DNA from: an uncultured Eubacteriales bacterium
GTDB taxonomy: Bacteria; Bacillota; Clostridia; Christensenellales; Borkfalkiaceae
DNA: 28,378 nucleotides
Assembly: GCA_900545325.1 (NCBI GenBank)
Contig: UQZE01000008.1
Location: 1 to 28,378 of the forward strand
Direction: 5' to 3'
Within the stretch, counting starts at the first letter, position 1; each line of letters begins with the position of its first letter. A model generated the notes under the pieces. That model was not told the DNA's origin, did no database searches, and was given only the letters and a program-made list of their open reading frames with translations. Both the position numbers and the translations under genes were made by a program. Shown piece by piece: positions 7,140-15,573 of the stretch.

Positions 7140-7190
7140 GAGAGCGCGGCGGGCACGCCGCGGCGTTAAACAGAGGATAAAGGACGGATT

Positions 7191-10100
7191 ATGGGCGATT
7201 TTGTACATTTGCATTTACATACGGAATATTCCCTGCTCGACGGCGCTACGCGCCTGAAAGAGGTGTTCAAGGCGGCGAAGGCAAAGGGCATGAAGGCGGT
7301 GGCCATCACCGACCACGGCAACATGTTCGGCACGCTCACCTTTGCGGAGGAGGGCAAAAAGCTCGGCATGCAGGCCATTATCGGCTGCGAGATGTATGCC
7401 TGCGACGATTATAAAAACAAGGCGGGGCGGGACGAAACGGACCACCTCATTTTGCTCTGCAAAAACAAAAAGGGATATAAAAACCTCGTCAAGCTCGACT
7501 CCATCGCCTATGTGGACGGATTTTACTACAAGCCGCGCATAGACTACAACCTTTTAAAAGAACACAGCGAAGGGCTCGTGTGCCTTTCCGCCTGCCTTGC
7601 GGGCAGGGTGGCGAAACGCCTTCTGCGCAACGATTACGAGGGCGCCATGAAGTTCGCCCTTTCCATGAAAGAGATCTTCGGGGAGGATTTTTACCTCGAA
7701 ATACAGGACCACGGGCTGGAGGAGCAGAAATACATCAACCCCATGCTCATACGCCTTTCCAAAGAAACGGGGATAAAGCTTGTCGCGACCAACGACGTGC
7801 ACTACGCCGAACGCGCGGACGCGGAAATTCAGGACGTAGTCATGTGCATCAGCATGAAAAAGACCATGGACGACCCCAACCGCATGAAGATGAGCACCGA
7901 CCAGATGTACATGAAGTCGCCCGAAGAGATGGCCGCGACCTTTCCCGACCTGCCCGAGGCGCTGGCGACCACGCTGGAGATCGCGGAAAAGTGCGCGGAA
8001 GAAGAAGTGTTCGATTTGAACGCCAAGTGCGAGCCTATCCGCGACAACTCGCTTATCCCGGGCTATATTCCCGATAACGGGCAGTCGGCGTACGAGTTTC
8101 TGCGCGACCTCGCGGAGGAAGGGCTGAAAAAGCGCTATCCCGTCATTACGGACGAGATCAGAAAGCGCTTTGATTACGAACTCGAAACCATTCACACCAT
8201 GGGGTATATCGAATATTATCTCATCGTGTGGGATTTCATCAACTACGCCAAGAGCGTGGGCATACCCGTCGGCGCGGGGCGGGGCAGCGGCGTTTCCAGC
8301 ATCATTGCGTACAGCGTGGGCATAACGGACGTGGATCCCCTCAAATATTCCCTCGTATTCGAGCGCTTTCTCAATATCGAGCGCGTCAGCATGCCCGACT
8401 TCGATATAGACTTTTCGGATGAACGCCGCGGCGAAGTGGTGGAATACGTCCGCAGGAAATACGGTTCGGACAAGGTTGCGCAGATCGTTACTTTCGGTAC
8501 GCTCAAATCGAAGGCGGCGATCAAGGACGTCGGCCGCGTTTTCTCTATTCCCTATGCGGACGTGGACAGGATAACGAAGCTCATGGACGGCAAGTCCACC
8601 ATCGAAGAGAGCCTGGGGCTGAAACCCAACAAGGACGGCGTGAACGTGGGCGTGCGCGATCTGAAACAGATCTACGACGAGGATCCCAACCTGAGAAAGA
8701 TAATAGACATCGCCATCAAGGTGGAGGGGCTGCCGCGCAACACCTCCATGCACGCGGCGGGCGTGGTCATCTGCGCGAAACCGATCGCGGACAACGTGCC
8801 GCTGCAAAGGAACGGCGAGGACGTTACCACGCAGTTCAACATGAAACAGGTCGAGCAGCTCGGCATGCTCAAGATGGACTTCCTCGGCCTCATAACGCTG
8901 ACCGATATCAAAAAGGCTGTTGACTACGTGAAAGAAACCACGGGCAGGGAGCTCGACTTCCACAAACTCGGCTACGAGGATCAGGGGACGTACGACCTCA
9001 TAGGTTCGGGAGATACCGACGCCGTGTTCCAGCTTGAAAGTCCGGGCATGAAGAGGTTCATGCGCGACCTCCGCCCGACCACGTTCGAAGATATTATCGC
9101 GGGCATTTCGCTTTACCGTCCTGGCCCGATGGATTCAATCCCCGACTACATCAAATACAAGCACAATCCCGACAGCATCAAATACAAACACCCGCTGATG
9201 GAACCTATCCTTTCCAACTCCTACGGCATCATGATCTATCAGGAACAGGTCATGGAGGTCTGCCGCAGTCTGGGCGGATTCTCGTTCGGACAGGCGGACA
9301 TCGTGCGCCGCGCCATGGGTAAAAAGAACGTGGAGGAGATGGAACGCCAGAAAAAGATATTCGTGCACGGCGGCGTGGACGAAAAGGGGCGCACCATAGA
9401 CGGCGCCGTCGTGCGCGGCGTGCCGGAGGCGGTCGCCGTGGATATTTTCGACGAGATGGCCGGCTTTGCGAAATACGCTTTCAACAAATCGCACGCGGCG
9501 GCCTACGCCGTGCTCGCGTATCAGACGGCGTTTTTGAAAAAATATTACCCCAACCAGTTCCTTGCTGCCATCCTGAACAACCGCATAACCAAGATAGAGG
9601 AGATCACGAAATACCTGATGTACCTCCGTTCGCGCAATATCCCCGTGTATCCGCCCGACATCAACAAGAGTATCGGCGATTTCAAATGCGAAGGCGAGGG
9701 GATCCGTTTCGGGCTGGCGGCCATCAAGAACGTGGGCGAAAACACCATCAACGCCATGGTCGAAGAGCGCAGGACGAACGGGGCCTTCAAGAGCTTTGAG
9801 GATTTCGCGATGCGCTGCGCGGCGCTCGGAACGAACAAGCGGCTGGTGGAAAACCTCATCTACGCGGGCGCGTTCGATTCTCTGGGCCACGCGCGCTCGC
9901 AGTATATCGCCGTTTACGAAGAGGTGCTCGACCGCGCGGCGGCCATCAACAAGCAGAAGAACAGCAACCAGATGAGCCTGTTCGGCGACATCATCAAGGA
10001 GGACAACACCCTCGCGGTGGATTATCCCGCAATGAGCGAATACCCCTCGCAGGTCAAGCTTTCCAAGGAAAAGGCCGTGCTCGGGGTGTACGTTACGGGG

Positions 10101-10712
10101 CATCCCCTAAGCGATTTTATGGAGGCGTTTTCCAAAACGGGGTTCAATACCTCCCTGCTCGAATATTACGAAGAGGACGAGGACGGCAACAAGACTTACA
10201 CCGAAATCAAGGACGGTCAGTACGTTACCGTGGGCGGCATCGTCACGGCGGCGGAGCGCAAGACGACCAAGCGCGGCGATCATATGGCCGTGCTCAAGGT
10301 GGAGGATATATACGGGCAGATCGACTGCGTGTTCTTTCCCAAGAGCTACGAGGCGAACAAGGCGCTTCTGAACGAGGAGGAGATCGTAAAGATCAGCGGG
10401 CGGCTGCAGATCAAGGAAAACGACGTGCAGATCGTGGCGGACAGGATAGAGCAGCTCGAACTTAAGGCGGGCGCGGAAAAGCCCGCCGAACAGGAATACA
10501 TGGGGCTGATCGTGCCGGAGAGCAAAAACGAGTTTATCGACGATATTTTCGACATAATCGAAAGTTACGAGGGCGACATAGGCGTCATCATCCATAAGGA
10601 CGGCAAAAACTACACCGTGAAAAACAAGGTGCGCCGCTGCGAGGGGCTGATGACCGAGCTCAAAGGCATTCTCAGCGAAAAAGAGATCGTGTTTTTCCGG
10701 AAAAAATCTTAA
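7191..10712 (+). CDS. dnaE: DNA polymerase III alpha subunit, DnaE type
   Basis: The 1173-residue replicative polymerase subunit adds deoxynucleotides at the fork. An N-terminal PHP domain is present (FVHLHLHTEYSLLDGA, AITDHGNMFG). Palm motifs include SMPDFDIDFSDERRG near 400 with two catalytic Asp, and LKMDFLGL near 562 with the third. YRPGPMDSIPDYI near 644 and FNKSHAAAYAVLAYQ near 763 are the fingers and thumb region. A QMSLFG motif near 927 fits the internal beta-clamp-binding sequence. An OB fold near 1010-1085 begins VTVGGIVTAAERKTTKRGD. The length and domain order fit DnaE1, not PolC. It lies between whiA and pfkA, a known Clostridia order. Confidence 0.97.
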   Translation: MGDFVHLHLHTEYSLLDGATRLKEVFKAAKAKGMKAVAITDHGNMFGTLTFAEEGKKLGMQAIIGCEMYACDDYKNKAGRDETDHLILLCKNKKGYKNLVKLDSIAYVDGFYYKPRIDYNLLKEHSEGLVCLSACLAGRVAKRLLRNDYEGAMKFALSMKEIFGEDFYLEIQDHGLEEQKYINPMLIRLSKETGIKLVATNDVHYAERADAEIQDVVMCISMKKTMDDPNRMKMSTDQMYMKSPEEMAATFPDLPEALATTLEIAEKCAEEEVFDLNAKCEPIRDNSLIPGYIPDNGQSAYEFLRDLAEEGLKKRYPVITDEIRKRFDYELETIHTMGYIEYYLIVWDFINYAKSVGIPVGAGRGSGVSSIIAYSVGITDVDPLKYSLVFERFLNIERVSMPDFDIDFSDERRGEVVEYVRRKYGSDKVAQIVTFGTLKSKAAIKDVGRVFSIPYADVDRITKLMDGKSTIEESLGLKPNKDGVNVGVRDLKQIYDEDPNLRKIIDIAIKVEGLPRNTSMHAAGVVICAKPIADNVPLQRNGEDVTTQFNMKQVEQLGMLKMDFLGLITLTDIKKAVDYVKETTGRELDFHKLGYEDQGTYDLIGSGDTDAVFQLESPGMKRFMRDLRPTTFEDIIAGISLYRPGPMDSIPDYIKYKHNPDSIKYKHPLMEPILSNSYGIMIYQEQVMEVCRSLGGFSFGQADIVRRAMGKKNVEEMERQKKIFVHGGVDEKGRTIDGAVVRGVPEAVAVDIFDEMAGFAKYAFNKSHAAAYAVLAYQTAFLKKYYPNQFLAAILNNRITKIEEITKYLMYLRSRNIPVYPPDINKSIGDFKCEGEGIRFGLAAIKNVGENTINAMVEERRTNGAFKSFEDFAMRCAALGTNKRLVENLIYAGAFDSLGHARSQYIAVYEEVLDRAAAINKQKNSNQMSLFGDIIKEDNTLAVDYPAMSEYPSQVKLSKEKAVLGVYVTGHPLSDFMEAFSKTGFNTSLLEYYEEDEDGNKTYTEIKDGQYVTVGGIVTAAERKTTKRGDHMAVLKVEDIYGQIDCVFFPKSYEANKALLNEEEIVKISGRLQIKENDVQIVADRIEQLELKAGAEKPAEQEYMGLIVPESKNEFIDDIFDIIESYEGDIGVIIHKDGKNYTVKNKVRRCEGLMTELKGILSEKEIVFFRKKS

Positions 10713-10750
10713 TCTGTAAACGAAAAATCTTAAAATGCACGCGAAAGCAC

Positions 10751-10779
10751 TTTTATTTTCGGCGTTTTTATGTTAAAAT
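10751..10779 (+). promoter_or_regulatory. Possible weak promoter upstream of pfkA
   Basis: TTTTAT (10751-10756), a 17-bp spacer, TAAAAT (10774-10779). The -10 is good and the -35 poor. The 99-bp gap between dnaE and pfkA holds no terminator. Confidence 0.4.
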
Positions 10780-10811
10780 AATTCCGAATTACAAAAAAAG
10801 CGGAGGAGAGT

Positions 10812-11774
10812 ATGAGAAAAATAGCGGTATTGACGAGCGGCGGCGACGCCCCCGGCATGAATGCCTGCATAAGAGCCGTTGTGAGAACTGCTCTTTACTA
10901 TAACATAGACGTATACGGCGTGGAGCGCGGCTGGCAGGGGCTGATCGACGGCAACCTGACCAGAATGGAAACGCGTTCCGTTTCGGGCCTCATACATAAG
11001 GGAGGCACCTTTCTGAAAACAGCGCGCTGTCCCGAATTCGTGGAGCTCGAAGGGCAGCGCCGCGCGGCGGAAACGCTTTCCGCTTACGGCATAGAGGGCG
11101 TGGTGGCCATCGGCGGCGACGGCACCTTTCACGGGGCGGTCGATCTGTGCAACAACTTCGGCGTCAAGGTGGTGGGCATTCCCGGCACCATCGACAACGA
11201 CCTCGCCTATACCGATTATACGCTGGGTTTCGACACCGCGGTCAACACCGTGCTCTGGGCGATGAACAACCTGCGCGACACCATGACTTCGCACGACAGG
11301 GTTTCCCTGCTCGAAGTGATGGGGCGCCGCTGCGGCGACATCGCGCTCTACGCGGGCGTTGCGGGCGGCGCGGAATACGTGCTCGTTCCCGAGGTGCCGT
11401 ACGATCTGGACGTGATCGCCTCTTCCATCCGCAAGAGCCGCATGCGGGGCAAGACCTCCAACATGATCATTCTGGCGGAGGGCGCGGGCAACCGCGACGA
11501 GATCTGCGCCGCCATCAAGGAAAAGACGGGCATCAGCCCCAAAGTTACCGTGCTCGGCCATATCCAGCGCGGCGGCTCGCCCAACATGGCGGACCGTATC
11601 CTTGCGGGCAAGTTCGGCGTGCGCGCGGTGGAGGTGCTCAAAGACAAGAAAGAGAGCTGCGCCGTCGGCATACGGGATAATCGGATCATCACCGTTCCCT
11701 TTGAAGAAGTGTTCAAGGCGGAAAAGAAATTCGACAGCTATCTGTACGAAACGTCCAAAATACTGGGATTGTAA
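10812..11774 (+). CDS. pfkA: ATP-dependent 6-phosphofructokinase
   Basis: The 320-residue enzyme phosphorylates fructose 6-phosphate to fructose 1,6-bisphosphate. Family motifs are intact: VLTSGGDAPGMNACIRAVV at the N-terminus (nucleotide loop), GGDGTFHGA near 101 and GIPGTIDNDL near 120 with the catalytic Asp, TMTSHDRVSLLEVMGR near 155, and the substrate-binding GHIQRGGSP near 245. The Gly in GGDG and in PGTIDND are the residues associated with ATP rather than pyrophosphate use. The length fits bacterial PfkA. It is preceded by GGAGGAGAG and followed 51 bp later by a second phosphofructokinase with the pyrophosphate-type residues. Confidence 0.96.
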   Translation: MRKIAVLTSGGDAPGMNACIRAVVRTALYYNIDVYGVERGWQGLIDGNLTRMETRSVSGLIHKGGTFLKTARCPEFVELEGQRRAAETLSAYGIEGVVAIGGDGTFHGAVDLCNNFGVKVVGIPGTIDNDLAYTDYTLGFDTAVNTVLWAMNNLRDTMTSHDRVSLLEVMGRRCGDIALYAGVAGGAEYVLVPEVPYDLDVIASSIRKSRMRGKTSNMIILAEGAGNRDEICAAIKEKTGISPKVTVLGHIQRGGSPNMADRILAGKFGVRAVEVLKDKKESCAVGIRDNRIITVPFEEVFKAEKKFDSYLYETSKILGL

Positions 11775-11825
11775 AAGTCATAAAGCGGCTTAACGGCCGA
11801 AATACATACACATAAGGAGAGAATC

Positions 11826-13073
11826 ATGAAAAACTTGAAAGGCGCTTTGATGTTTGCGCAGTCGGGCGGTCCCACGTCCGTTATCAACAGCAGTGCTGCG
11901 GGGGTGTTCCTCGAAGCGCTCGATTCCGATGCGGTTACCGCGGTCTACGGCGCGGCCAACGGCATCAGAGGCGTGCTGGACGAAAAGTTCTACGACATCG
12001 GCAAAGAGGATAGGAAAGAACTCGAACTTTTAAAGTATACGCCGTCTTCGGCGCTCGGTTCGGTGCGTTACAAGCTGAAAGACGCGGCTGTGGACGATAC
12101 CGATTACAAGAGGATTTTGGAAGTTTTCAAAAAATACAATATCCGTTATTTCATGTATAACGGCGGCAACGATTCCATGGATACCTGCAACAAGATCTCC
12201 AAATTTTTGCAGAAATCCGGGTATGAATGCAACGTTATCGGCGTGCCCAAGACGATCGACAACGACCTGTACGGCACCGACCACTGCCCCGGTTATGCCA
12301 GCGCGGCGAGATATATCGCCACTACGATCATGGAGATCAACCTCGACGCCAAGGTGTATGACACCCCGATGGTGTGCGTGATCGAGGCGATGGGCAGAAA
12401 CGCGGGCTGGCTCACGGCCGCCGCGAAACTCGCCAACGCCAAGGGATTGGGCGCGGACCTCATCTATCTGCCCGAAGTTCCTTTCAGCGTGGATAAATTC
12501 GTCGAGGACGTGAAAGCCGTCTGCGCGAAGAACAACAACAAGTGCATCGCCGTCGTTTCCGAAGGCATTCACGACGAAAACGGCAAGCTCATCTGCGAAC
12601 TCGTATCCGAGGGCGCGCGCGACAGTTTCGGCCACGCGCAGCTCGGCGGCGTTGCGACCACGCTCGCAAACATCATCAAGGAAAAGACCGGTTTTAAAAC
12701 GCGCGGCATCGAACTGAGCCTGATGCAGCGTTGCGGCGCGCACCTCGCCTCCAAGACCGACGTGGAAGAGACGTTCGAGGCAGGCAGGCAGGCGGTGAAG
12801 GCCGCCGTCGCGGGCGAAACCGACAAGATGGTGTGCTACGAGAGAAAGGCCGGCGGCAAGTATGAAATAGAATACAAACTGCTGCCGCTCGAACTCGCGG
12901 CGAATACCGAAAAGAAAGTGCCGCTCGAATGGATCACGGACAACGGCACGGGCATTTCGGACGAATACGTGAAATACGCCCTGCCGCTCATACAGGGCGA
13001 GGCCAAGGCGCCGCTGGAAGACAGTCTGCCGCGTTTTGCCCGTCTGAAAAAGGTTCTCGTCGAAAAGAAATAA
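11826..13073 (+). CDS. Pyrophosphate-dependent phosphofructokinase-type enzyme
   Basis: The 415-residue protein has the PFK fold, beginning ALMFAQSGGPTSVINSSAAG. Where ATP enzymes have GGDGS it reads NGGNDSMDT (near 115), and where they have PGTIDND it reads GVPKTIDNDLYG (near 140). The Asp and Lys at these two positions are the recognised marks of PPi-dependent enzymes. EAMGRNAGWLTAAAKLA near 190 and MQRCGAHLASKTD near 300 complete the active site. PPi enzymes catalyse the reversible F6P/F1,6BP step, saving ATP, and some also act on sedoheptulose 7-phosphate. It sits 51 bp after pfkA behind AAGGAGAGAA, and a terminator follows. The PPi assignment follows from residues, not measurement. Confidence 0.92.
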   Translation: MKNLKGALMFAQSGGPTSVINSSAAGVFLEALDSDAVTAVYGAANGIRGVLDEKFYDIGKEDRKELELLKYTPSSALGSVRYKLKDAAVDDTDYKRILEVFKKYNIRYFMYNGGNDSMDTCNKISKFLQKSGYECNVIGVPKTIDNDLYGTDHCPGYASAARYIATTIMEINLDAKVYDTPMVCVIEAMGRNAGWLTAAAKLANAKGLGADLIYLPEVPFSVDKFVEDVKAVCAKNNNKCIAVVSEGIHDENGKLICELVSEGARDSFGHAQLGGVATTLANIIKEKTGFKTRGIELSLMQRCGAHLASKTDVEETFEAGRQAVKAAVAGETDKMVCYERKAGGKYEIEYKLLPLELAANTEKKVPLEWITDNGTGISDEYVKYALPLIQGEAKAPLEDSLPRFARLKKVLVEKK

Positions 13074-13094
13074 CAAACATAAATATAAGCAATA

Positions 13095-13127
13095 AAAGCG
13101 CTCCGCGTGCCGCGGGGCGTTTTTTTA
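13095..13127 (+). terminator. Intrinsic terminator after the PPi-phosphofructokinase gene
   Basis: CGCTCCGCG (13099-13107) pairs with CGCGGGGCG (13111-13119) with one G-T pair, and seven T follow. Confidence 0.9.
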
Positions 13128-13157
13128 TGCAAAAATCAAGGAAATTGCTGGAAAAAG

Positions 13158-13187
13158 TTGACATTTTTCGCGGGGGGGGGGTATAAT
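13158..13187 (+). promoter_or_regulatory. Promoter with ten-G homopolymer in its spacer
   Basis: TTGACA (13158-13163), an 18-bp spacer and TATAAT (13182-13187), both consensus. Ten consecutive G (13172-13181) fill the spacer up to the -10 box. The predicted start is near 13194, and the RBS and ATG follow at once. Loss of one G would give the optimal 17-bp spacing. Confidence 0.85.
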
Positions 13188-13215
13188 GGAATTAACTTTG
13201 GAAGGAGGAAAAGCC

Positions 13216-13695
13216 ATGGGGAAAGTCTGTAAAGATTGCAGATGGTGCGAAACGACGGGCACGGTGTTCGTGGATTACTGGTGCGTTCGTCCCGACGCGC
13301 ACGGGCAGAAAAAGGTAACGCCCGCGGGGACTTGCGAACATTTTGCGCCGAAAGCGGACGAGTGCGCCTGCGCCGACGGCAGGAAGGGCGGCTGTTTCCT
13401 CACGTCCGCGTGCGTGAAATTCAAAGGATTGCCCGACGACTGCGCGGAGCTGGAAACTCTGCGCGCGTTCAGGGACGATTACCTTGCGGGCAGTCCGCTT
13501 GTGAAGGAATATTATGAAACGGCTCCCGCCATTGTCGGAAAAATAGAATCTTCTCCCGATAAAGACAGATATTATCGGGTTATTTACGGCGTAATCAGAA
13601 AATGCGTCCGCTTGATCGGGGCGGGGCGATACGCCGAGGCCGAACAGGCGTACGGGAACATGGTTCTGGCGCTGAAAAAAGAATTCTGCCTGTAA
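13216..13695 (+). CDS. Cysteine-rich small protein with CFI-box motif
   Basis: The 159-residue protein starts at the ATG after AAGGAGG (13202-13208); an upstream in-frame ATG at 13186 is rejected because it overlaps the -10 box. The N-terminal half has paired cysteines (VCKDCRWCETTG, YWCVRPDAHG, GTCEHF), which suggest a small zinc- or iron-binding knuckle. A second part has GCFLTSACVKFKGLPDDC followed by ETLRAFRDDYL and LVKEYYETAPAIV, matching the CFI-box pattern (Cys-Phe-Ile/Leu-x-x-Ala, then R-x-x-R/F-D, then YY-x-x-x-P) found at the ends of many Firmicutes proteins. No signal peptide or membrane segment is evident. The function is not known. It stands alone between two terminators. Confidence 0.8.
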   Translation: MGKVCKDCRWCETTGTVFVDYWCVRPDAHGQKKVTPAGTCEHFAPKADECACADGRKGGCFLTSACVKFKGLPDDCAELETLRAFRDDYLAGSPLVKEYYETAPAIVGKIESSPDKDRYYRVIYGVIRKCVRLIGAGRYAEAEQAYGNMVLALKKEFCL

Positions 13696-13700
13696 AAACA

Positions 13701-13732
13701 AAAGCGTTCCGCCGCGGCGGAACGCTTTTTTC
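13701..13732 (+). terminator. Intrinsic terminator after the CFI-box gene
   Basis: AAAGCGTTCCGCC (13701-13713) is the reverse complement of GGCGGAACGCTTT (13716-13728), followed by a T-run. It separates this gene from the hrcA promoter. Confidence 0.93.
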
Positions 13733-13783
13733 GCGCGCTTTTTCTCGGCGGGGAAAAATTTTTTAAATCTTTACATAAAACGC

Positions 13784-13812
13784 TTGACAACCACTTATAA
13801 TAGATGTAAAAT
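13784..13812 (+). promoter_or_regulatory. hrcA operon sigma-A promoter
   Basis: TTGACA (13784-13789), a 17-bp spacer and TAAAAT (13807-13812). Transcription would begin near 13820, immediately before the CIRCE operator, as in other Firmicutes heat-shock operons. Confidence 0.9.
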
Positions 13813-13823
13813 TAACTCGAAAG

Positions 13824-13850
13824 TTGGCACTAAGAGTAAAAGAGTGCTAA
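13824..13850 (+). promoter_or_regulatory. CIRCE operator (HrcA binding site)
   Basis: TTGGCACTA, nine bases, GAGTGCTAA. The right arm is the consensus; the left arm differs from TTAGCACTC at two positions. A third half-site-like AAGTGCCAA at 13865-13873 pairs with the left arm over eight bases. HrcA bound here would block transcription from the promoter just upstream. Confidence 0.93.
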
Positions 13851-13885
13851 CACGAAAAAGAGGGAAGTGCCAACGGGAGCGCAAT

Positions 13886-14902
13886 ATGAAATTATCCGAA
13901 CGAAAAAAGAAAATATTGCAGATCGTCGTAGATGATTACATCACCAACGCGCAGCCCGTGTCGAGCAAAAGCATTACGGAAAAGCACATGAAGGACGTCA
14001 GTTCGGCCACGGTGCGGAGCGAGCTGGCCGCGCTCGAAGAGATGGGGTATCTCTCCCAGCTGCATACGTCGAGCGGCCGCGTTCCCTCGATAGAGGCGTA
14101 TAAGCTGTACGTTTCCGAACTGATGGACAAAGGCAAGCTGACGGGCAAGGAACTCGGCGCCATCAAGAACGCTTTTGCGGAGCAGAGCAGCAACCTCGAA
14201 ACGGTGGTGAAAAACGCCGCAAAGGTCATTTCGGAACTGACCGATTATACTTCCATCGCGGTCGCAGCGCACGACCGGGACGACGTGATCGAAAAGATAA
14301 GCATTTTCCCGTTCAAGGAGGACGCGGCGCTTTTGCTGATCGTAACGGACAGGGCGCTCATCCGCGACAAGTTTATCGCCATTCCCGAGGGTATGAGCGA
14401 GGAACAGCTCGCGGGCGCGAACAAGCTGGTGGAGCGCACGTTCGTCGGCAAGCGGCTGTGCGAGGTGATGGATGCTTCGCTGGAAACGGAAGAGCAGTTC
14501 GAAAGCTATAAAACGATATTCGACTGCGTGATAGACGCCATATCCGATTACGTCAACGACAAGAGCGAGGACGTCGTGCTCGAGGGGGAGGACAAAATCC
14601 TCAATCACCCCGAATACGCCGAAGTCGACAAGGTGAAAAACTTTCTCTCGGTGGTTTCGAGCAAGGATAAGATCGCAAATCTATTGAGCGACGACAACGA
14701 CATAGAGATAAATATCAAGATCGGCGGCGAGGATAAGGACATTCCGGAAGATTGTTCCCTCGTTACGGCGACATACAGCGCGGGCAACGTAAAGCTCGGC
14801 ACGTACGGCGTTATAGGGCCGCTCAGAATGGACTATCAGAAAGTCATTTCCGTGCTCGAAGGCGTGGGAAAGATACTGGAGGACATGATCAACAAAAAGT
14901 AG
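13886..14902 (+). CDS. hrcA: Heat-inducible transcription repressor HrcA
   Basis: The 338-residue repressor begins MKLSERKKKILQIVVDDYI; earlier in-frame starts overlap the promoter and CIRCE site and are rejected. An N-terminal winged helix is followed by the family segment QPVSSKSITEKH and SSATVRSELAALEEMGYL. GRVPSIEAYKLYV continues the conserved region, then a GAF-like dimerisation and GroEL-sensing part, ending YGVIGPLRMDYQKVISVLEGV. HrcA binds CIRCE and is kept active by the GroEL chaperonin in known species. Being first gene behind its own operator implies autoregulation of the whole hrcA-grpE-dnaK-dnaJ operon. grpE follows after six bases. Confidence 0.96.
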   Translation: MKLSERKKKILQIVVDDYITNAQPVSSKSITEKHMKDVSSATVRSELAALEEMGYLSQLHTSSGRVPSIEAYKLYVSELMDKGKLTGKELGAIKNAFAEQSSNLETVVKNAAKVISELTDYTSIAVAAHDRDDVIEKISIFPFKEDAALLLIVTDRALIRDKFIAIPEGMSEEQLAGANKLVERTFVGKRLCEVMDASLETEEQFESYKTIFDCVIDAISDYVNDKSEDVVLEGEDKILNHPEYAEVDKVKNFLSVVSSKDKIANLLSDDNDIEINIKIGGEDKDIPEDCSLVTATYSAGNVKLGTYGVIGPLRMDYQKVISVLEGVGKILEDMINKK

Positions 14903-14908
14903 GTAGAA

Positions 14909-15481
14909 ATGGAAAAGGAAATGAAAAAGGAAGAAAAAAAGACGGAAGAGCGCGCCGAAGAGACCGCCGCACCCGAAAAGACGGAGGAAAGCGCGATGAC
15001 GGCCGAAGAGGCCGCCGCGGCGATTAAGGAACTGCAAAAAGAGGTGGCGGCGCTCAAAGAGGCGGATAAAACCGAAGAATATAAAGATAAGTGGATGCGC
15101 TCCGTCGCGGAGTTCGACAATTACAAAAAGCGCAACGCAAATCTGTACCGCGAGGCGTACGGGGACGGCAAAAAGGATATACTCCTGAAAGTGCTGACGG
15201 TGGGCGACAATCTGGAACGCGCGCTCGCCATGGAGCTGGACGAAAAGACCAAAGAGGGCGTTTCCATGATCCTGCGTTCGTTTACGGAGATGCTCGAGGG
15301 ACAGGGCGTTACGGAGATCAACCCCGTGGGCGAAAAGTTCGATCCCAACTTCTGCGAAGCGGTCATGCAGGCCGAGGCCGTGGAGGGCGAGGAGGCGGAT
15401 ACCGTCAAGGCGGTTTTCCAAAAGGGCTACAAGCTCGGGGAAAAAGTGATACGCTACGCGAAAGTGAGCGTTATAAAATAG
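14909..15481 (+). CDS. grpE: Nucleotide exchange factor GrpE
   Basis: The 190-residue cochaperone releases ADP from DnaK. A highly charged Glu/Lys/Ala-rich N-terminal tail (residues 1-45) leads into a long coiled-coil helix with the motif KWMRSVAEFDNYKKRNANL near 65. The beta-domain shows GVTEINPVGEKFDPNFCEAV near 132 and a C-terminal KGYKLGEKVIRYAKVSV. The length fits the family. It lies 6 bp after hrcA and 92 bp before dnaK. That gap holds a TTTCGGCT / AGCCGAAA inverted repeat (15492-15499 with 15541-15548), but no terminator. Confidence 0.96.
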   Translation: MEKEMKKEEKKTEERAEETAAPEKTEESAMTAEEAAAAIKELQKEVAALKEADKTEEYKDKWMRSVAEFDNYKKRNANLYREAYGDGKKDILLKVLTVGDNLERALAMELDEKTKEGVSMILRSFTEMLEGQGVTEINPVGEKFDPNFCEAVMQAEAVEGEEADTVKAVFQKGYKLGEKVIRYAKVSVIK

Positions 15482-15573
15482 GCAGACGCAGTTTCGGCTG
15501 CAAAATATAATATAATAAACGAAAACGACACTCGGCGCGAAGCCGAAATTCAATAAAAAGGAGAATTAAAATT

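Noticed and set aside
13186..13216. An upstream ATG extending the CFI-box protein by ten residues.
   Set aside because: It overlaps the TATAAT box and lies before the predicted transcription start; the ATG at 13216 has the AAGGAGG site.
13784..13886. An N-terminal extension of HrcA from a TTG at 13784.
   Set aside because: It would overlap the -35 box, the -10 box and the CIRCE operator; the conserved N-terminus begins at 13886.
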